Of a stretch of 17,981 nucleotides of DNA, positions 14,916 to 17,981 are shown in pieces. A model generated the notes under the pieces. That model was not told the DNA's origin. It saw nothing but the letters and a program-made list of their open reading frames with translations, and made no database searches. Numbering within the stretch: the stretch's first letter is position 1; every line of letters begins with the position of its first letter. The DNA is taken from NCBI GenBank assembly GCA_002372465.1, contig DFGW01000253.1, positions 1-17,981 of the forward strand. Direction: 5' to 3'. This DNA is from Butyrivibrio sp. UBA3740 (GTDB lineage Bacteria > Bacillota > Clostridia > Lachnospirales > Lachnospiraceae). The translations under genes were made by a program, and so were the position numbers.

Positions 14916-15809
14916 TTATGCATTTAACTTAAGAAGCCTGTCACAGGCATCTGTTCTTCTTGAGGAATTGATGATAAAGAACACGCCCGCTCCTGTAATT
15001 ACAAATATCAGTGAAGGGCCAACGCCCTCTGACAGAAATGGGAAGATTGAGAATATCCCAAAGAAAATGACAGGTATCACGCTGCAGACACAGAGCACAA
15101 TTCCCATTGCCAACATGGTTGATCTGCTGGGGTTATTAACCATCTTCTCATTTCTTACATATTCCTCAGCAACAGCGTCCAGGATAGCAACACCTCTTTT
15201 AACAAAGCTCCACTCCTTGGTTTTGGCGGAGGAAAGAATGATAAGTCCTACTCCAAGTCCCACAGCAACAAACAAAAATACTACTCCCAGCGCTTCAAAA
15301 AGACCTCTGAAAACTCCAAAAAAGATTTCGCCAAAGGCACTTCCCATAATGGGTCCTGCGGGAGCTATAATGCAGCAGAAAACTCCAAGTCCCAAAAGGA
15401 ATCTGCTAAAGGTGCAGTCAGCCATAAAGGCATTCGCCTCGTCAACGGATATCAGGCGCATGTTACCGGTCTTCTTTCTTTTTCCCTTGTACCCCACCGG
15501 CTCTGCTTCGATTGGCGGATTAGGAGCTTCGGGTACACCCTGAAAAAGAACTGCATCAGACTTCAAAGGCTCGTCCTGACCCTTTACTGTTTCCTTCTCT
15601 AAAAGTCCCAGGGACTCCTTCAGGTCATCAATGGTTCCGAACTCTGTGATGATCTTACCCACCGCCTCATTCTCAGACATTCCGCTTTCCAGAAGTTCGT
15701 TGTACTTATCCTCTGTCATTGACATGATCTCTGCCTTTGCACGCCTTGACTCCTCCGTGTCCGGCAGGCTCATGAACATTGTCTCAAGATACTTTCTTAT
15801 TGCTTCCAT
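14916..15809 (-). CDS. HAAS-domain integral membrane protein (DUF1700-like), PadR partner
   Basis: Membrane protein of 297 residues. Residues 1-70 form a small helical domain of the HAAS/DUF1700 type (MEAIRKYLE, AEIMSMTEDKYNELLESG, EAVGKIITEFG), which in many Firmicutes is encoded directly after a padR regulator. A proline- and charge-rich linker (70-120) leads to about four membrane helices near 135-157, 163-193, 231-255 and 264-281. The family is thought to act in signalling or sensing with the regulator, but no enzymatic residues are visible. GGAG precedes the ATG by 10 bases. It lies 38 bases after padR and ends at a terminator, so the two form one operon. Confidence 0.82.
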   Translation of the reverse strand: MEAIRKYLETMFMSLPDTEESRRAKAEIMSMTEDKYNELLESGMSENEAVGKIITEFGTIDDLKESLGLLEKETVKGQDEPLKSDAVLFQGVPEAPNPPIEAEPVGYKGKRKKTGNMRLISVDEANAFMADCTFSRFLLGLGVFCCIIAPAGPIMGSAFGEIFFGVFRGLFEALGVVFLFVAVGLGVGLIILSSAKTKEWSFVKRGVAILDAVAEEYVRNEKMVNNPSRSTMLAMGIVLCVCSVIPVIFFGIFSIFPFLSEGVGPSLIFVITGAGVFFIINSSRRTDACDRLLKLNA

Positions 15810-15847
15810 AATCTTTTGTCTCCCCTGTGTTCTTCAATAGTTTTTCA

Positions 15848-16177
15848 TTACTGCGAAATAAAACGCTCAATAACATCCTTGGTCAGCTGCCACTCTTCGC
15901 ACTTCTCCTGATAGTATTTCTGTCCGGAATCAGTTATCTTGTAGTAGGTTCGCCGCTTCCCATTGTCTGCCTCCCGGCTGAAGGAAGTAATATAGCCGTT
16001 CTTCTCAAGCCTGGTAAACGCTGAGTAAAGCGTCGTTTCCTTTATCAGATACTTATCCTCGGACAAAGCCCTTATATTCTTGGATATCTCATATCCGTAA
16101 GAAGGCTCTTTTCTCAGAAAATAAAGAATAATGGTGTCATTATAACCTCGGATCACATCACTGCTGATCTCCTGCAT
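15848..16177 (-). CDS. PadR family transcriptional repressor
   Basis: Winged-helix DNA-binding protein of 109 residues (PadR subfamily with a short C-terminus). The hallmark sequence is present: ILYFLRKEPSYGYEISKNI (residues about 18-36), the recognition helix KETTLYSAFTRLEKNGYI (46-63) and the wing with GKRRTYYKIT (73-82), then a C-terminal dimerisation helix. Such proteins usually repress their own operon; here the partner is the downstream HAAS membrane protein. A strong consensus promoter with repeated ACTAC motifs and an inverted repeat over the -10 lies upstream, fitting autoregulation. The inducer is unknown. Confidence 0.93.
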   Translation of the reverse strand: MQEISSDVIRGYNDTIILYFLRKEPSYGYEISKNIRALSEDKYLIKETTLYSAFTRLEKNGYITSFSREADNGKRRTYYKITDSGQKYYQEKCEEWQLTKDVIERFISQ

Positions 16178-16205
16178 AAATTATCACCCGCATATGAATT
16201 ATTAT

Positions 16206-16267
16206 ACTACGACCATCGTTACTACGACTGTCATAGTAAATATACTACTACTGTCGGAGTATGTCAA
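16206..16267 (-). promoter_or_regulatory. padR promoter with candidate operator repeats
   Basis: On the minus strand TTGACA (16262-16267) is spaced 17 bases from TATATT (16239-16244). Plus-strand direct repeats ACTACGAC (16206-16213 and 16221-16228) and ACTACTAC (16244-16251), and the inverted repeat TAGTA-aata-TACTA over the -10, are candidate PadR binding sites. Confidence 0.75.
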
Positions 16268-16308
16268 CAGCTAAAACACAGAGAATTCATACTTTTTTTA
16301 TCCGGATT

Positions 16309-16337
16309 TTGCCACCACTTCTTTTATTTCGTATTAT
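16309..16337 (+). promoter_or_regulatory. Candidate promoter of the small secreted protein gene
   Basis: TTGCCA (16309-16314) is spaced 17 bases from TATTAT (16332-16337); an overlapping perfect TATAAT lies at 16335-16340. The start codon is at 16373. Confidence 0.55.
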
Positions 16338-16372
16338 AATAATATAGACAGATGAATAAGGAGGTGAAAGGT

Positions 16373-16789
16373 ATGAGAAATGTACTTAAATCTTTTGCTG
16401 GTTTTCTGACCGCCCTTGGAATCTTCACTTTTATCTTTGCACCAACAGTTTTCGCATCCACAGCAGTCTACGAGGAACCGATTTTCGAATACGCCTTCCA
16501 GGGTAAGACTGATTCAGGAAAAGAACTTGCTTTGGCAATCTACAGTGACGGCGAAGAGAACTACGCATTCTTCACTGATGGTTTTTCCTCATCCTACGGG
16601 AAATGTACTTTCAAGGACGTCAGCAAGAAGGACAACATAATCACCAAGATGACCACCAATGACGTGAGATTCTACTACTACGAGAAGGACGGGAAGATGT
16701 ATATCCAGACAGAGGATGATACGACTTATCAGGTAGAATACTCCACCGCTGAAGCCATCAACAAACTAAGAATTAAATTTCAAAAATAA
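16373..16789 (+). CDS. Small secreted protein of unknown function
   Basis: A 138-residue protein with a clear Sec signal peptide: MRNVLK, a hydrophobic core of about 20 residues, and a likely cleavage after PTVFA (residue 28) before STAVYEE. The mature part of about 110 residues has no cysteine and is rich in Tyr, Phe, Asp and Lys. It looks like a small beta-sheet domain (FEYAFQGKTDSGKELALAIYSDG, YGKCTFKDV, DVRFYYYEKDGKMYIQTEDD). There is in fact one Cys in YGKC. I do not recognise a family. The frame extends 21 bases further upstream, but AAGGAGG 8 bases before the ATG at 16373 sets the start. It is a single gene between its own promoter and a strong terminator, divergent from padR. Confidence 0.82.
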   Translation: MRNVLKSFAGFLTALGIFTFIFAPTVFASTAVYEEPIFEYAFQGKTDSGKELALAIYSDGEENYAFFTDGFSSSYGKCTFKDVSKKDNIITKMTTNDVRFYYYEKDGKMYIQTEDDTTYQVEYSTAEAINKLRIKFQK

Positions 16790-16796
16790 AAAAATG

Positions 16797-16828
16797 AAGC
16801 GCCACGCCGGATGACCGGCGTGGCGCTT
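16797..16828. terminator. Strong bidirectional terminator between secreted-protein gene and tpiA
   Basis: A 14-bp perfect GC-rich stem (AAGCGCCACGCCGG with its complement) around an ATGA loop. T-rich tails follow on both strands (ATTTTTG on plus, CATTTTTTTATT on minus), so both convergent transcripts can end here. Confidence 0.95.
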
Positions 16829-16855
16829 ATTTTTGTTTAAAGTAAGTTGCGCGAG

Positions 16856-17602
16856 TTAAGCATTAACGATCTGACCAAAGTCAGGCTTAAGGCTTGCGCC
16901 GCCGATAAGACCACCGTCAATGTTAGGCTTTGAAAGAAGCTCAGCAGCGTTGCCGGCATTCATAGATCCGCCGTACTGGATACGAACTTCATCAGCTGTA
17001 GCCTGGTCATAGAGCTTAGCGATGAGCTCACGGATAAGTCCGCAAACTTCCTCAGCCTGATCAGCTGTAGCTGTCTCACCTGTTCCGATAGCCCAGATAG
17101 GCTCGTAAGCGATAATGAGCTTCTTAACCTGGTCAGCTGTTACACCGTCAAGATCCCAAGTAATCTGTCTCTCGATCCATGCCTTGTATGTGTCAGCCTT
17201 ACGAAGTGCAAGGGACTCACCACAGCAAAGGATTGGTGAAAGGCCTGCTGCGAATGCCTTCTTAACCTTCTGGTTGATAAGGATATCGTTCTCTCCGAAG
17301 ATATCTCTTCTCTCTGAGTGTCCGATGATGATATACTCTACACCTGCATCCTTAAGCATAGGAGCTGAAATCTCACCTGTGAAAGCACCCTTATCCTCGA
17401 TGTAGAAGTTCTCAGCACCAACCTTAACGTTTGTGCCCTTAACAGCCTCTACAACAGGTACGATATCGATTGCAGGTACGCAGTAAACTACGTCTACAGC
17501 ATCGTTCTTTACAAGATCTTTAAGCTCTGCACAAAGAGCTACTGCCTCGCTGGGAGTCTTGTTCATCTTCCAGTTTCCGGCGATAATACGTCTTCTTGCC
17601 AT
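16856..17602 (-). CDS. tpiA: Triosephosphate isomerase
   Basis: Interconverts dihydroxyacetone phosphate and glyceraldehyde-3-phosphate in glycolysis; cytoplasmic dimer. The 248 residues have the normal length and all catalytic elements: N10 and K12 in GNWKMNK, H95 in IIGHSERR, E167 in [11 protein letters not shown], and the phosphate-binding QYGGSMN and GGLIGGASL near the C-terminus. GGAGG lies 8 bases before the ATG. It follows pgk on the same strand, separated by 283 bases containing a composite hairpin element and a 60-bp tandem array. It likely belongs to a glycolytic cluster extending beyond the window. Confidence 0.98.
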   Translation of the reverse strand: MARRRIIAGNWKMNKTPSEAVALCAELKDLVKNDAVDVVYCVPAIDIVPVVEAVKGTNVKVGAENFYIEDKGAFTGEISAPMLKDAGVEYIIIGHSERRDIFGENDILINQKVKKAFAAGLSPILCCGESLALRKADTYKAWIERQITWDLDGVTADQVKKLIIAYEPIWAIGTGETATADQAEEVCGLIRELIAKLYDQATADEVRIQYGGSMNAGNAAELLSKPNIDGGLIGGASLKPDFGQIVNA

Positions 17603-17630
17603 TATTAAATCCTCCAGTTTTTATTCATAA

Positions 17631-17848
17631 GGAAGTTCTGCTCTCGGGCCACAGGCCCTCGCCGTATACTCGAAAGCATATTCTTCACAAGGAAGTTCTG
17701 CTCTCGGGCCACAGGCCCTCGCCGTATACTCGAAAGCATGTTCTTCACAAGGAAGTTCTGCTCTCGGGCCAAAAGCCCTCGCCGTATACTCGAAAGCATG
17801 TTCTTCACAAGGTAGTTCTGCTCTCGGGCCACAAGCCCTCGCCAGAAC
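17631..17848 (-). repeat. 60-bp tandem repeat array, about 3.6 units, in the pgk-tpiA gap
   Basis: Units begin at 17631, 17691, 17751 and 17811 (the last is partial). Copies 1 and 2 differ by one base, copies 2 and 3 by two. Each unit begins GGAAGTTCTGCTCTCG, contains a GGGCC/GGCCC-type stem (GGGC/GCCC in copies 3 and 4), then CTCGCC-GTATAC-TCGAAAGCA. The final partial unit ends instead in CAGAAC, which closes a dyad with GTTCTG. On the transcribed strand each full unit could form a hairpin with TGCTTTCG paired to CGAGAGCA. Confidence 0.95.
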
Positions 17849-17884
17849 AAGCTTCACACTAAGCTCGAGTAACCTCGCTAAGTG
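17815..17884 (-). repeat. Two-hairpin intercistronic element, copy B (pgk-tpiA)
   Basis: In the transcribed direction it begins one base after the pgk stop codon. Hairpin 2: CACU-U-AG, loop CGAGGUUACUCGAG, CU-U-AGUG (17884-17857). An 8-base linker follows, then hairpin 1: GTTCTG-GCGA-GGGC-TTGTG-GCCC-GAGAG-CAGAAC (17848-17815). It shares the outer arms, internal loops and position of copy A at 13755-13824, with five compensated base-pair changes. Hairpin 1 is also the last unit of the 60-bp tandem array. Confidence 0.85.
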
Positions 17885-17885
17885 T

Positions 17886-17981
17886 TCAGTCTTTATCGTC
17901 AGCAGCGTAAACGCCGGGAAGCTTCTTGCCCTCAAGGAACTCAAGAGAAGCTCCGCCACCTGTTGAGATGTGGCTCATCTT
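17886..17981 (-). CDS. pgk: Phosphoglycerate kinase, C-terminal 31 residues only
   Basis: Only the end of the gene is in the window. The residues [19 protein letters not shown] followed by LPGV are the conserved C-terminal segment of phosphoglycerate kinase, including the nucleotide-loop HISTGGGAS. The last residues YAADDKD are a little longer than the usual end. The gene makes ATP from 1,3-bisphosphoglycerate in glycolysis, next to tpiA as in many Firmicutes. The start lies beyond the right edge. Confidence 0.96.
   Translation of the reverse strand, partial: KMSHISTGGGASLEFLEGKKLPGVYAADDKD

Noticed and set aside
17631..17848. Possible CRISPR array
   Set aside because: The repeats are directly adjacent with no variable spacers, and no cas genes are present.
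17596..17862. Open frames on both strands with a 20-residue repeat (88 and 81-112 residues) across the 60-bp array
   Set aside because: A 60-bp period is a multiple of three, so any frame without a stop in one unit stays open through all. There is no ribosome site, frames are open on both strands, and base-pair compensation points to structure, not protein.

Overview
The window looks like chromosomal DNA of a low-to-mid GC Firmicute, most likely a polysaccharide-degrading member of the Lachnospiraceae (Butyrivibrio-like). The reasons are strong AGGAGG ribosome sites, a fused FeoA-FeoB, a PadR/HAAS pair, a complete uronate (pectin) catabolic operon, and a c-di-GMP phosphodiesterase carrying a cellulose-binding-like outer domain. 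The genus is inference. I see no phage, insertion sequence, rRNA, tRNA or CRISPR.

Layout. (1) 1-2480, minus strand: an NodB-type polysaccharide deacetylase, a bactofilin with a long acidic N-terminus, and the start of pyrH, closely spaced and probably co-transcribed; a cell envelope/cytoskeleton theme runs into nucleotide metabolism. (2) 2558-4903, minus: FeoA-FeoB ferrous iron transporter. (3) 5071-6381, plus: a class I (subgroup Ic type) aminotransferase ending at a strong terminator. (4) 6456-8044, minus: an unknown 132-residue protein translationally coupled to an RlmD/RumA-type 23S rRNA uracil methyltransferase, divergent from (5) 8132-9097, plus: a beta-lactamase-fold serine hydrolase. 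(6) 9164-10742, minus: a membrane HD-GYP protein with a CBM2-like sensor domain, followed by a small peptide with a double-glycine leader; a shared bidirectional terminator follows. (7) 10824-14689, minus: kduI, kduD-like, eda (fused to a VOC-like domain) and kdgK. Together these convert 5-keto-4-deoxyuronate to KDG, then KDPG, then pyruvate and glyceraldehyde-3-phosphate. The operon has a perfect cre-type match upstream and a 19-bp terminator at its end. (8) 14916-16177, minus: PadR repressor and its HAAS-domain membrane partner. (9) 16373-16789, plus: a small secreted orphan protein. (10) 16856-17981, minus: the end of pgk, a long intergenic repeat region, and tpiA. The glyceraldehyde-3-phosphate released by Eda enters glycolysis at the level of tpiA/pgk.

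The most unusual signal is an undescribed-looking intercistronic element found twice, at 13755-13824 (kduI-kduD) and 17815-17884 (pgk-tpiA). In the transcribed orientation each copy begins exactly one base after the stop codon of the upstream gene. It folds into two hairpins with conserved CGAG-type internal loops. Between the two copies five base pairs change in a compensatory way while the loops stay the same. That is the pattern expected of a selected RNA (or structured DNA) element rather than chance similarity. In the pgk-tpiA gap its second hairpin has also been amplified as an exact 60-bp tandem array. Other points of interest are the CBM2-HD-GYP architecture, the orphan double-glycine peptide next to it, and the Eda-VOC fusion.

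Several starts were moved from the longest open frame to an internal ATG because a good Shine-Dalgarno sequence decides the start; these are noted per gene.
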